Shown here: positions 8,374 through 17,196 of the stretch, in pieces
Numbering within the stretch: the first letter of the stretch is position 1
How the letters are laid out: the number at the start of each line of letters is the position of its first letter
NCBI GenBank assembly: GCA_044432805.1
Contig: JAWXUI010000005.1
Span: 1-53,995, forward strand
DNA: 53,995 bases
Direction of reading: 5' to 3'
Source of the DNA: CAYJEO01 sp044432805
Lineage (GTDB): Bacteria > Bacillota_I > Bacilli_A > RF39 > UBA660
Translations under genes and position numbers: made by a program
The notes under the pieces: generated by a model
The model's database searches: none
What the model was told of the DNA's origin: nothing
The model's input: only the letters and a program-made list of their open reading frames with translations

Positions 8374-9003
8374 ATGAAAAAAATTATGGACAAGTTTATA
8401 AAAATAAGTAAAACTAGTAAAAATTACAGAATATTTTTCATAACTTTCTTAATAATTGGATTGTTATTTGGATCAATATTTGCTCTTTTAATTAGTAATA
8501 ATGATAGTATTTTAGTTAATGAATATTTAGTAAGCTACTTTGATAATTTATTAAATAATGATTTAGATATTCTAAACTTTATGATTTCAAATAACTTAAA
8601 CTACCTAGTAATAATAATATCATTATGGATATTAGGATATTCAATAATTGGAATACCGATAAGTATATTTATATTATTTGCTAAAAATTTTATTCTAGGT
8701 TTTTCCGTTTGTTCAATATTAATTAATTATGGATTTAAAGGGATATTGTTATCATTATTTTATATAATACCTTGTCAATTAATCTATCTATTTATTATTT
8801 ATATCTTATTTTATTATTCTAATATTATATCTAAAAAATTTATAAAAGCTTTTATAAAAAAAGAAACAATAAATTTTAAACATATAAATAATATATATAT
8901 ATACGTTTTAATAATATGTATAATTTTTAACTTTATAAACTCAATTTTATTATTAATACAAAATCAAATAATATTTAAAAATCTTTTAACATTACTTTTT
9001 TAG
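8374..9003 (+). CDS. spoIIM: Stage II sporulation protein M
   Basis: SpoIIM forms a membrane complex with SpoIID and SpoIIP that drives engulfment of the forespore by remodelling septal peptidoglycan. The 209-residue product has the family layout: a first helix (FITFLIIGLLFGSIFALLIS), an outer loop, then helices around SLWILGYSIIGIPISIFILF, NFILGFSVCSILINYGFKG and a final C-terminal helix. The phrase WILGxSIIGIP followed by GFxVCxxxxxYGxKG is diagnostic. The start is supported by GAGGTGA. It precedes mnmA by 25 bp, probably co-transcribed, rather than sitting beside xerD as in Bacillus. Many SpoIIM homologues exist in non-sporulating bacteria, but size and motifs here fit the sporulation form. 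Confidence 0.85.
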   Translation: MKKIMDKFIKISKTSKNYRIFFITFLIIGLLFGSIFALLISNNDSILVNEYLVSYFDNLLNNDLDILNFMISNNLNYLVIIISLWILGYSIIGIPISIFILFAKNFILGFSVCSILINYGFKGILLSLFYIIPCQLIYLFIIYILFYYSNIISKKFIKAFIKKETINFKHINNIYIYVLIICIIFNFINSILLLIQNQIIFKNLLTLLF

Positions 9004-9028
9004 TGGTATAATTAACTAAGGTGATTTT

Positions 9029-10135
9029 ATGAAAAATGTTGTAATAGGTATGAGTGGAGGAGTAGACTCAAGTGTAGCTGCTATCTTATTAAAAAAGCAA
9101 GGATATAATGTAATTGGTTTATTCATGCGTAATTGGGATAGTTCAATAAATAATGATGTAATGGGGAATCCTGATTTTAATAATACGGATATATGTCCAC
9201 AAGAAAAAGATTATAATGATGCACTTAAGGTTTGTCAAAAGTTAGATATACCACTTCATCGTGTCGATTTTATAAAAGAATATTGGGATTATGTATTTTC
9301 TTATTTTTTAGAAGAATTAAAAATAGGAAGAACTCCTAATCCAGATATAATGTGTAATAAATATATCAAATTTGATATGTTTGCAAAAAAAGCAGAAGAA
9401 TTAGGCGCTGATTATATAGCTACTGGTCATTATGCCAGAATAATCGATAATAAATTATATAAAGGTATAGATAGTAATAAAGATCAAACTTATTTCTTAT
9501 CACAAGTTAGTAAAGAGCAATTAAAAAACGTTTTATTTCCTATAGGTGAATTGGAAAAGTCAGAAGTAAGAAAAATTGCTTTAGAATATGATTTAATAAC
9601 AGCTGATAAAAAAGATTCAACAGGCATTTGCTTTATTGGCGAAAGAAACTTTTCAAAATTTTTAAGCAACTATTTACCAAATCAAGAAGGTAATATAATT
9701 AATATTAAAACATCTGAAATTATAGGAAAACATATTGGTTTAATGCATTATACAATTGGACAAAGAAAAGGTTTAAATATAGGTGGTTCAACTGATAAAA
9801 TATTTGTAGTTGGTAAAAATTTAGATAAAAATATTTTATATGTTGATTTTGGAGAAGACTCTAAATATTTATATAGTGACTCTTGTCTAATTGATAACTT
9901 AAATTTACTTACAGATAAAAAAAATGATAAGTGCAGTGCTAAATTTAGATATAGACAACAAGATTGTGAAGTTTTCTTAGAGTATAGCGAAAATGAAATA
10001 TTGGTAAAATATCCAAACAAAGTTAAATCAGTAACGCCAGGACAAGCCTGTGTATTATATGATAATGATGAATGTATTGGTGGAGGAATCATAAAAGAAG
10101 TATATAACGATAATAAAAAACTTGATTATTTATAG
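9029..10135 (+). CDS. mnmA: tRNA-specific 2-thiouridylase MnmA
   Basis: MnmA thiolates U34 of tRNA-Lys, -Glu and -Gln using sulfur relayed from a cysteine desulfurase. The PP-loop GMSGGVDSS (residues 7-15), the catalytic Cys109 in NPDIMCNKYIKF and the second catalytic Cys201 in STGICFIGER are present, along with TGHYARI and GLMHYTIGQRKGL. Length 368 matches the family. The ATG at 9029 follows AAGGTGAT. It lies between spoIIM and the DUF2207 pair, with 25 and 15 bp gaps, so it may be transcribed with both. Confidence 0.96.
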   Translation: MKNVVIGMSGGVDSSVAAILLKKQGYNVIGLFMRNWDSSINNDVMGNPDFNNTDICPQEKDYNDALKVCQKLDIPLHRVDFIKEYWDYVFSYFLEELKIGRTPNPDIMCNKYIKFDMFAKKAEELGADYIATGHYARIIDNKLYKGIDSNKDQTYFLSQVSKEQLKNVLFPIGELEKSEVRKIALEYDLITADKKDSTGICFIGERNFSKFLSNYLPNQEGNIINIKTSEIIGKHIGLMHYTIGQRKGLNIGGSTDKIFVVGKNLDKNILYVDFGEDSKYLYSDSCLIDNLNLLTDKKNDKCSAKFRYRQQDCEVFLEYSENEILVKYPNKVKSVTPGQACVLYDNDECIGGGIIKEVYNDNKKLDYL

Positions 10136-10150
10136 GATTGGGGTATATTT

Positions 10151-11869
10151 ATGAATATAATTAAAAAAAATATAATTTACTTTGGAATAGTTTTAATTTC
10201 TTTTTTTACATTTAATTATAGTGTATTAGCAAATAGCATTTATGATATTGAAATGGATATTTATATTGATGAAAATGGAGATGCTTTTGTTACAGAAACA
10301 TGGAATACTTATTTAACAACTGGTACAGAAGGATATAGAGCGTTTAGTGATTTAAAAGATTCTAATATAACTAATTTCATAGTTACGGATGATAATAATT
10401 TTACCTATGAATTAGTGTCTTATTGGAACACTTCTAATTCATTTGAAGAAAAGTCATATAAAAATGGATATAACTATATTAGTAATGGCGTTGAATTATG
10501 TTGGGGAATTTCAAATTATGGTTCTAATACATATATTTTAGAATATGAAATATCAAATATAGTAACAAATTATACTGATTATCAAGGAATATATTTTAAT
10601 TTTTTAAATATTTCTCAAAATGTTGATAATGCTAAAATAGTTATACAATCTTATTTTGATCTTTCTTCTGCAAATTCACAAATATGGGCTTTTGGATATG
10701 AAGGAAATATATTATTTGAAGAAAATACAGTTATACTTTCTACAAATAATGGATTAATGTCAAGTGATTATATGGTAGGATTATTAAAGTTTGAAGATAA
10801 TTATTTTAATTCTACTAGTGATTCAACTCAAAGCTTTGATGAAGTATATGAGGAAGCAACATCTCCATCCGTTGAAGATCCAATGACTGTTATGCGCATG
10901 ATTATGTTTGTGATTTTCATATTTTTATCATTCATACCTTATTATGTATTATATTTAATATTCTCTAAATCATTTAAAAAAGGTGGATCATTATCTTTAT
11001 TATCAAAATTAGACTTTTCTCCTAAAGGAAATTGTTTACCAAAAAACAATATAAATTATTGGCGAGAGGTTCCAATGTATGAAGACATTGAATGCCTTTA
11101 CTGGATTGCTAATAAATATAATATTTCTACATATACTCAATTATCATCAAACATTATCGGTGTTTATTTATTAAAATTAGTTTTAGATAAAAAAATAATT
11201 ATTGAAAAAGAATCTACAACATTCTTTTCAAAAAATAAATTTAAAATTTATTTAAAAGCAAAATATACAGAAAAAAATGATTCGGCAAATAGTTTATTAT
11301 TAATTTTAAATAATGTTTTAGGAAATGATAATTATATTTCATCAAAAAAATTAAAAAAATGGTGTAAAAGAAACAGTTCACAAATTATGAATTGGAATCA
11401 AAAAATACTATTAAATGCTCAATTAAAATTAGAACAAAAAAATATGATTACTACTCATACTATCGAGAAAGTAAAACTATTACATATTACGCAAAAAGTT
11501 AGCAAAGTAAGCGTGGATGTATATGATGAAGCATTGAAATTATTAGGGTTAAAGAAATTTTTAGATGAAATTAGTTTAATAAAAGATAAATCATATATTG
11601 AAGTTCATATGTGGGAAAAATATTTGATTGTAGCACAGTTACTTGGTGTTGCTGATAAAGTTGAAAAAGAATTTTCTTCTTTATACCCTAACTATTTTGA
11701 AAATAGTGGAATACAAGAGTCAGTTAGAAGTGTTAGTTATGTAAGTGATTTTACATATCATAGCTATCACGTTAGCCAATCATCTTCTAGTTCTTCTGGG
11801 AGTGGAGGTTCATCTAGTAGAAGCGGTGGAGGTTCTTCACGAGGTTCTTCTGGCGGTGGATTTAGATAA
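10151..11869 (+). CDS. DUF2207 family membrane protein, copy A
   Basis: The 572-residue protein has a signal peptide (1-28, cleavage near VLANS), an outer beta-sandwich (about 30-220) starting YDIEMDIYIDENGDAFVTET, one membrane helix (248-271), a helical cytoplasmic region (about 285-535), and a Ser/Gly-rich tail ending GSSRGSSGGGFR. The outer domain with 'xExWxxxF/Y' and GYRAFSDL, and the GGG-xR tail, are typical of DUF2207 (YciQ-like) proteins, which have no established function. The cytoplasmic part contains EDIECLYWIANKYNIS and AQLLGVADKVEKEF. The start lies behind TAGGATTGGGGTAT, shared with copy B. Co-transcribed with mnmA, 15 bp upstream. Confidence 0.8.
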   Translation: MNIIKKNIIYFGIVLISFFTFNYSVLANSIYDIEMDIYIDENGDAFVTETWNTYLTTGTEGYRAFSDLKDSNITNFIVTDDNNFTYELVSYWNTSNSFEEKSYKNGYNYISNGVELCWGISNYGSNTYILEYEISNIVTNYTDYQGIYFNFLNISQNVDNAKIVIQSYFDLSSANSQIWAFGYEGNILFEENTVILSTNNGLMSSDYMVGLLKFEDNYFNSTSDSTQSFDEVYEEATSPSVEDPMTVMRMIMFVIFIFLSFIPYYVLYLIFSKSFKKGGSLSLLSKLDFSPKGNCLPKNNINYWREVPMYEDIECLYWIANKYNISTYTQLSSNIIGVYLLKLVLDKKIIIEKESTTFFSKNKFKIYLKAKYTEKNDSANSLLLILNNVLGNDNYISSKKLKKWCKRNSSQIMNWNQKILLNAQLKLEQKNMITTHTIEKVKLLHITQKVSKVSVDVYDEALKLLGLKKFLDEISLIKDKSYIEVHMWEKYLIVAQLLGVADKVEKEFSSLYPNYFENSGIQESVRSVSYVSDFTYHSYHVSQSSSSSSGSGGSSSRSGGGSSRGSSGGGFR

Positions 11870-11897
11870 AAAAATTATTTGTAGGATTGGGGTATTT

Positions 11898-13652
11898 ATG
11901 AACATAATTAAAAAAAATATAATTTACTTTGGATTAATTTTAATTTCTTTTTTTACATTTAATGATAATGTATTAGCTAATAGCATTTATGATATTGAAA
12001 TGAATATTTATATTGATGAATTTGGAGATGCATATATTACAGAAACATGGAATACTTATTTAACTTCTGGAAATGAAGGATATAGGTCTTTTAGTGACTT
12101 AGGTGATTCACAAGTAATTGATTTTATAGTTACAGATGGTAATGGTACTACTTATACTTTTGAATCATATTGGGATCACAATATTACTTTTAATACTAAA
12201 GCATATAAAAATGGATATAACTATACAGATACTGGTATTGAATTGTGTTGGGGAATTTCTAATTATGGCAATAATACTTATATTCTAGAATATAAAATAT
12301 CAAATTTAATTACAAATTATACTGATTATCAAGGAATATATTTTAATTTTTTAAACATTTCTCAAAATATTGATAATGTTAATATTGTAATTACATCTTA
12401 TTTTGACTTGAATTCTTCTAACACACAAATATGGGGATTTGGATATGAAGGAGATATTTTATTTGAAAATAATACTGTTACTCTTTCAACTACTTCTGGA
12501 TTAGAAGAAGAAGATTATATGGTTGGATTATTAAAATTTGAAGATGATTATTTTAACACTACTAGTTCGTCAAATAAAAGTTTTGATGAAATATATGATG
12601 AAACATATGACGAATCAACAACAACTTTTTTAGAAATAATTTTAGAACCAGAATTATTAACTAAAGCATTTACTATAATAATGGGTGGTTTTTGTGTATA
12701 CCTAATGATTTCATTAATCTTTATAGAAATAAGAAAAAGTAGTTTTCAAAAAACAAAAATTAAAACTAGATTAGATTTTTCTACTAAAGGAAATATTTTA
12801 CCTAAAAATACTATCAATTATTATAGAGAGATACCGATGGAAGAAGATATAGAATGCCTATATTGGATTGCTAACAAATATTTTATTTCTACATCTAACG
12901 AATTAAGATCAAACATTATGGGAGTTTATTTACTTAAATTAATTTTAAATAAAAAAATAACAATAGAAAATAACAGTTCAAAAAAATTATTTTCAAACAA
13001 AGAAGAATTTACAATATATTTTAAATCAAAAAATACTGATAAAAAAGATGTTGAAAATAATCTGTTATCGTTGTTAATTAGCGCGTCTGGATACAATGAA
13101 TTTACAACGTCAACTTCCCTGAAGTTGTGGTGTGAAGATAATTATGATCTACTAGAGGAATGGTATCAAAGCGTACTATATAGTGGACAACAAAAGTTAG
13201 AACAAAAGAAAATGATTACAATATATACAAAAGAAAGTAAAAGTATTTTTAGAACAATTAAAATAATATGTAAAGTATCGTCTCAATTATATGACGAAGC
13301 TTTAAAATTAGCTGGATTAAAGAAATTTTTAAGTGAAATAAGTTTGATAAACGATAAGTCATATATTGATGTTCATTTGTGGGAAAAATATTTAATAATT
13401 GCTCAGTTACTTGGTGTTGCAGATAAAGTAGAAAAAGAATTTTCTTCTATATACCCAAATTATTTCGAAAATCAAAGTATAGACAATTCAATTAGAAATG
13501 TTGAAACTGTAAGTAAATTTGCACATAAACCACTTTATTCAAAAACAACATCTAAATCTTCTTCATATAAAATTTCTAGTGGTTCTGGAGGATCATCTAG
13601 TAGGAGTGGTGGAAGTTCTTCACGAGGTTCATCTGGAGGCGGATTTAGATAA
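11898..13652 (+). CDS. DUF2207 family membrane protein, copy B
   Basis: This 584-residue paralogue follows copy A by 28 bp and has the same architecture: signal peptide (NVLANS), outer domain with YDIEMNIYIDEFGDAYITET, one membrane helix around residues 254-277, a cytoplasmic helical region and the tail SSGSGGSSSRSGGSSSRG. The ATG at 11898 is chosen because it repeats exactly the leader and signal sequence of copy A; a longer in-frame start at 11745 lies inside copy A and would add a non-homologous Leu/Val-rich stretch. Divergence is highest around the membrane helix and the following 60 residues (DESTTTFLEIILEPELL has no equivalent). The two copies may form a heteromer or be diversifying. 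Confidence 0.8.
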   Translation: MNIIKKNIIYFGLILISFFTFNDNVLANSIYDIEMNIYIDEFGDAYITETWNTYLTSGNEGYRSFSDLGDSQVIDFIVTDGNGTTYTFESYWDHNITFNTKAYKNGYNYTDTGIELCWGISNYGNNTYILEYKISNLITNYTDYQGIYFNFLNISQNIDNVNIVITSYFDLNSSNTQIWGFGYEGDILFENNTVTLSTTSGLEEEDYMVGLLKFEDDYFNTTSSSNKSFDEIYDETYDESTTTFLEIILEPELLTKAFTIIMGGFCVYLMISLIFIEIRKSSFQKTKIKTRLDFSTKGNILPKNTINYYREIPMEEDIECLYWIANKYFISTSNELRSNIMGVYLLKLILNKKITIENNSSKKLFSNKEEFTIYFKSKNTDKKDVENNLLSLLISASGYNEFTTSTSLKLWCEDNYDLLEEWYQSVLYSGQQKLEQKKMITIYTKESKSIFRTIKIICKVSSQLYDEALKLAGLKKFLSEISLINDKSYIDVHLWEKYLIIAQLLGVADKVEKEFSSIYPNYFENQSIDNSIRNVETVSKFAHKPLYSKTTSKSSSYKISSGSGGSSSRSGGSSSRGSSGGGFR

Positions 13653-13653
13653 T

Positions 13654-13682
13654 AAAAAAAAGAATATAATGTTCTTTTTTTA
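13654..13682 (+). terminator. Terminator of the mnmA-DUF2207 unit
   Basis: AAAAAAAAGAA and TTCTTTTTTT pair around TATAATG immediately after the copy B stop. Confidence 0.65.
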
Positions 13683-13704
13683 TAAAGTGTAACTATACTT
13701 TTAC

Positions 13705-13732
13705 TTGACAATTTTACAAATAATGATAAAAT
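13705..13732 (+). promoter_or_regulatory. Sigma-A type promoter of the HTH gene
   Basis: TTGACA (13705-13710), 16-base spacer, TAAAAT (13727-13732), 20 bp before the coding start. Confidence 0.75.
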
Positions 13733-13752
13733 TATTATAGGAGGTCTAACAT

Positions 13753-14529
13753 ATGAAAAGATTAAATGAACTATTACATGAATTAGGAATATCTAAAGTA
13801 AAATTAGCTAAATTTTTAGGCGTTTCTAGACAAATGGTTTATAACTATTTAGAATTAGATGATATTAATAAATTACCAAAGGATAAAAAGGTTTTACTGT
13901 TAAACTTATTAGGGGTAAAGACAGTAGATGAAATAAAAAAAATAAAGGTAAATACTGACTATATAATGGATGTAGAAACACGTTTAAATAGCCTAATTAT
14001 TCCAACAAAAACATCTAGTGTAAACAGCGGGGATTTATTTACAAATATAAGTGAAAAAAACAAAATATTATTGATTAATATTTTAGAGTTATTAAAAGAT
14101 AATTTAGAGGACGATAGAGAAGGGGAGAAGGTATTAAAGTATCTTTATCACTATTTACAAGCTATGGACTCTACTGTTGAATTAAAATATGTACTCGCCT
14201 ACTTTTCTAAGGCTACAGGATTTGTTAAGCCACTAGAATTTGCATTTGATGAAGATCAACAATTTATCTTTGAAAGCATTTTATTTTCAGCTATGACTTT
14301 ATATAATAATGGAACAGTTTCTAAATCTAGAATTGCAGAATCACACAAAAGATTTGTAAACTATATAGATCAAAAAATTGAAGAAAAATTAAGTCGTACA
14401 GTTGAATTAAATAAAGTTAAAACTCAAGCTTTAAAAGAATTAAATATATCAGAAGTAAATGAAAATAACTTATCAGAAGTGTTAGAAAAAATGGTAGAAA
14501 TAGAATCAAGAAAGATATTAGATAAATAA
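13753..14529 (+). CDS. HTH DNA-binding protein of unknown target
   Basis: The 258-residue protein starts with a Xre-like helix-turn-helix (residues 3-42; LHELGISKVKLAKFLGVSRQ, then YNYLELDDINKLP). The remaining 200 residues are predicted helical, with blocks LLINILELLKDNLEDD, ALKYVLAYFSKAT-like sequence and a charged C-terminal coil (IEEKLSRTVELNKVK). I do not recognise this C-terminal region. A strong ribosome site (AGGAGGT) and a consensus promoter support expression. It stands alone, with no obvious regulated neighbour, and could be a sensor-type regulator or a nucleoid-associated protein. The HTH is confident; the rest is not assigned. Confidence 0.7.
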   Translation: MKRLNELLHELGISKVKLAKFLGVSRQMVYNYLELDDINKLPKDKKVLLLNLLGVKTVDEIKKIKVNTDYIMDVETRLNSLIIPTKTSSVNSGDLFTNISEKNKILLINILELLKDNLEDDREGEKVLKYLYHYLQAMDSTVELKYVLAYFSKATGFVKPLEFAFDEDQQFIFESILFSAMTLYNNGTVSKSRIAESHKRFVNYIDQKIEEKLSRTVELNKVKTQALKELNISEVNENNLSEVLEKMVEIESRKILDK

Positions 14530-14648
14530 CTATATCTTTTTTATATTATAATAAACATTCGCATAATATATATTATGTTAACTTCTTTAAATTTATATAA
14601 AATTGAATATATTATTATTTTTTGTAAATGTTATTAAAGGGTGAAAAA

Positions 14649-14834
14649 ATGAACAATAATTATAATAATAGAAATTGTAATAAGGTTAATGATTGTAAAA
14701 ATCAAGTAATTGATTGTAATAATGTTAATTCAAAATATAATAATAATGTAAATGATTCAAATGATATTGGTTTTAATAATTCTAAATCATTTAAATTAGA
14801 TAAAAACGACAATCATTCATTTAAAATGAACTAA
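14649..14834 (+). CDS. Asn-rich small hydrophilic protein
   Basis: A 61-residue peptide, about 40% Asn with Lys, Asp and Ser and three Cys, starting MNNNYNNRNCNKVNDC and ending DNHSFKMN. It has no hydrophobic helix. The ATG at 14649 is chosen over one at 14628 because AAAGGGTGA lies six bases before it. A clear terminator follows the stop. Low-complexity Asn-rich peptides occur among spore coat and biofilm proteins, but no family is recognised. The GC-poor genome favours Asn codons, so composition may be partly mutational. Coding status is supported by the start and stop signals. Confidence 0.5.
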   Translation: MNNNYNNRNCNKVNDCKNQVIDCNNVNSKYNNNVNDSNDIGFNNSKSFKLDKNDNHSFKMN

Positions 14835-14856
14835 GAAGCTAATTGCTTCTTTTTTA
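14833..14856 (+). terminator. Intrinsic terminator after the Asn-rich gene
   Basis: AAGAAGC-TAATT-GCTTCTT stem-loop followed by TTTTTA. Confidence 0.9.
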
Positions 14857-14884
14857 TTGACAAACATATTATATATGTTATGAT
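14857..14884 (+). promoter_or_regulatory. Promoter of the metallopeptidase gene
   Basis: TTGACA (14857-14862), 16-base spacer, TATGAT (14879-14884). The -35 box directly abuts the preceding terminator T-tract. Confidence 0.75.
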
Positions 14885-14907
14885 ACTTTAGTAAATTAGG
14901 TGATGTA

Positions 14908-15765
14908 ATGAGACAAGGACAAACAATTGATGATATTGAATTTTTTGTATCTAAATTAAAAATTAAAAGAAGTGGTATTGATTTTTCATATTTTAAAGAT
15001 AGACTTTCTACTTTAAATATTTTTTTTTCTAACTACTCTACTTATTTTATAGAAAATTTAGAAATTCCTTTAGAGTACTCTTTAGGATTTTTTCAACCTG
15101 ATACTAACAATATTAATTTATATTTAAGATATGATAAAGCTAGTTTATATCATGAATTATTTCATCTTCTATCCTCCCCTATTTATTGTGAAGAAAATAA
15201 AAAGATTATTAAATCTGGATTTGCGATTAAAGATTATGAAAGGCGTATCTTTACTTTTGAAAATTTTAATGAAGGATATACTGAATATTTAACTCGTAAG
15301 TATTTTACTAGGAATGTAGAAGTATGTTCAAGTTATGGAATATTTGTATTTTTAGCTGGAGAAGTTAATAATTTGGTTGGTAGTAAACAAATGGAAGAAT
15401 GGTATTCAACGGCTGATCTTGAAAGTTTAATTAATGAATTATCTAATTTTATTCCATTAGATGAAGTTAAAAAGTTATTAAGTAGTTTTGATAAATTAAT
15501 AGATAGTGATGGTCATTTTGATCATGTTGTATTTGATGAAATTTTAAAATTAATTGAAAAAGCAAAGAGTGTTAAAGAAAATATTGAAATAAAAGATTCA
15601 ACTTATTATGAAGATAAGAAAAAAGCATTTTATTCTTTAGCAAAAAACAAATATTCTTTATTTAAATTTAGCGCTGCATATACGCTGCAGATACAAAATT
15701 TAAAATTTTATAAAGCATTTCATTTAGAAAAAATAATACCAGCAAAAAGAAAAAAGTATTTTTAA
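14908..15765 (+). CDS. Putative zinc metallopeptidase (HExxH...NExxxE)
   Basis: A 285-residue soluble protein without signal peptide. It contains HELFH (residues 82-86), the HExxH zinc motif, in an amphipathic helix, and 35 residues later NEGYTEYL (121-128), whose Glu122 or Glu126 can be the third zinc ligand as in gluzincins (NExxxE pattern). The flanking Tyr-rich and hydrophobic sequence fits a helix-rich zincin fold, and a C-terminal helical part (170-285) has no recognised motif. No pro-region or secretion signal is visible, so it probably acts in the cytoplasm. The ATG follows AGGTGATG. Family not identified; the metal-binding assignment is an inference from the two motifs. Confidence 0.65.
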   Translation: MRQGQTIDDIEFFVSKLKIKRSGIDFSYFKDRLSTLNIFFSNYSTYFIENLEIPLEYSLGFFQPDTNNINLYLRYDKASLYHELFHLLSSPIYCEENKKIIKSGFAIKDYERRIFTFENFNEGYTEYLTRKYFTRNVEVCSSYGIFVFLAGEVNNLVGSKQMEEWYSTADLESLINELSNFIPLDEVKKLLSSFDKLIDSDGHFDHVVFDEILKLIEKAKSVKENIEIKDSTYYEDKKKAFYSLAKNKYSLFKFSAAYTLQIQNLKFYKAFHLEKIIPAKRKKYF

Positions 15766-15780
15766 ATAAATACTTTTTTT
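15750..15780. terminator. Bidirectional terminator
   Basis: AAAAAGTATTT pairs with AAATACTTTTT between the convergent metallopeptidase and TSCPD genes. Confidence 0.8.
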
Positions 15781-16027
15781 ATGATTTAATTGTTATTATT
15801 TCTTCTAAAGCTTTCGCTAATTGATCTGGACATGAAGTACTTCTCATACCACATTTAGTACCTTTAAATTTATCTATTACTTCCCTAGCGTCCATTCCAA
15901 TAACTAATTTAGATATACCTAATAAGTTACCTGGACAACCACCTGTAAAAGAAACTTTTTTAATAATATTATCCTCTACTTCAATATCTATTTTTTTACT
16001 ACAAACTCCTGTTGGTATATATTCCAT
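15779..16027 (-). CDS. TSCPD-domain small protein (TIGR03905 type)
   Basis: 82 residues; begins MEYIPTGVCSKKIDIEVEDN, with GGCPGNLLGISKLV, GTKCGMRSTSCPDQLAKAL at the C-terminus. The four Cys (in GVCS, GGCPGN, KCGM, TSCPD) match the zinc-binding TSCPD domain related to the tail of class II ribonucleotide reductases. Stand-alone versions are of unknown function. It is the last gene of an xerD-deoB-TSCPD operon, 10 bp after deoB. Start supported by AGGAGTGAT. Confidence 0.85.
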   Translation of the reverse strand: MEYIPTGVCSKKIDIEVEDNIIKKVSFTGGCPGNLLGISKLVIGMDAREVIDKFKGTKCGMRSTSCPDQLAKALEEIITIKS

Positions 16028-16037
16028 AATATCACTC

Positions 16038-17195
16038 CTATTTAATTTTATCTAAAAAACTATCGCCTGGTAAATCATTTTCTATATTAAAATTATCTAA
16101 TATAGTTTTTCCAATATCGCTAAAAGTTTTTAAATCTTCTATTTTTCCAAATTTTTGGAAATATTGATTATACATCAATACCGGTATTTGTTCTCTTGTA
16201 TGATCTGTTCCTTTAAATGTCGGGTCATTACCATGATCGGCTGTTAAAATAAGTAAATCATTTTCTCCTACCCTACTTAATAATTCATCTAAATTATCAT
16301 CAAATTGTTTTAAACAATTTAAATACCCAATAGGATTTCTTCTGTGTCCATATAATGAATCAAAATCGTTTAAATTAGCAAAACATAATCCTTCAAAATC
16401 AGAATCTAATGTATCAATAATTTTTAAAATTCCATCCATATTATTTTTTGTTTTAATAGTTTCAGTTATTCCATTATTATTAAAAACATCTGCAATTTTA
16501 CCTATTGATATCACATCAAGAAAGTTTTCTTTTAAATAGTCTAATACTGTATCTGATGCTGGATCAAGTGCGTAATCATGTCTGTTTTCAGTACGTTTAA
16601 AGTCATTGTTTTTTCCAATAAATGGTCTTGCAATAATTCTTCCAACTTTATATTTACCTTCTTTAGTAAGTTCTCTTACTTTACTACATATATCATATAA
16701 TTCTTCTAAAGGCACTACTTCTTCATGTGCCGCTATTTGTAAAACAGAATCTGCTGAAGTATATACAATTATAGAACCTGTTTTCATGTGTTCTTCACCT
16801 AAATTTTTAATGATTTCTGTACCGGATGCATTGATATTTCCGATTACTTTTCTATTAGAAATTTCTTCTATTTTTTCTATTAACTCATTTGGAAAACCAT
16901 CAAGATAAGTGATAAAAGGTTTTTTTGTAATAACTCCCATCATCTCTAAATGTCCTGTTAAGGTGTCTTTACCATTAGAAACTTCATTTGCAACAGTATA
17001 AATACTATTGGCATTTTCTTTTTCACCAATTAAATTTAAAAATCCTAATTTTTTTAAATTTGGTAATTCTATATTATCAGCATTTACAGTATGTAATAAA
17101 GTATTAGCGCCTTTGTCATTAAACTTATCTGCATCGTGTGCGTTTCCAACTCCTACTGAATCTAAAACGACTAAAAATATTCTTCTGTATTTCAT
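16038..17195 (-). CDS. deoB: Phosphopentomutase
   Basis: DeoB interconverts ribose-1-phosphate and ribose-5-phosphate (and the deoxy forms) in nucleoside salvage. It belongs to the alkaline-phosphatase superfamily. Metal and catalytic motifs are present: VVLDSVGVGN (Asp12), GKDTLTGHLEMMG with the nucleophilic Thr, and LTADHGNDPTFKGTDHTREQ near the C-terminus. 385 residues matches the family. The xerD stop and deoB start are one base apart. The xerD-deoB neighbourhood is conserved in Bacillus too, where nucleoside phosphorylase genes follow. Confidence 0.96.
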   Translation of the reverse strand: MKYRRIFLVVLDSVGVGNAHDADKFNDKGANTLLHTVNADNIELPNLKKLGFLNLIGEKENANSIYTVANEVSNGKDTLTGHLEMMGVITKKPFITYLDGFPNELIEKIEEISNRKVIGNINASGTEIIKNLGEEHMKTGSIIVYTSADSVLQIAAHEEVVPLEELYDICSKVRELTKEGKYKVGRIIARPFIGKNNDFKRTENRHDYALDPASDTVLDYLKENFLDVISIGKIADVFNNNGITETIKTKNNMDGILKIIDTLDSDFEGLCFANLNDFDSLYGHRRNPIGYLNCLKQFDDNLDELLSRVGENDLLILTADHGNDPTFKGTDHTREQIPVLMYNQYFQKFGKIEDLKTFSDIGKTILDNFNIENDLPGDSFLDKIK

Positions 17196-17196
17196 A

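Larger units (their letters stand above)
10133..13652 (+). repeat. Recent tandem gene duplication including the ribosome-binding region
   Basis: Two adjacent copies (about 10133-11869 and 11881-13652) are near-identical from the leader TAGGATTGGGGTAT into the signal peptide and again in the Gly/Ser-rich end, but diverge in the middle. The unit includes the leader, so the copy boundary falls just after the first stop codon. Confidence 0.85.

Noticed and set aside
9748..10092. Minus-strand frame inside mnmA
   Set aside because: Antisense shadow of a conserved coding gene, with no ribosome site and no family resemblance.
11745..11897. 51-residue N-terminal extension of DUF2207 copy B
   Set aside because: It overlaps the 3' end of copy A in another frame, is Leu/Val biased, and the repeated leader and signal peptide place the start at 11898.
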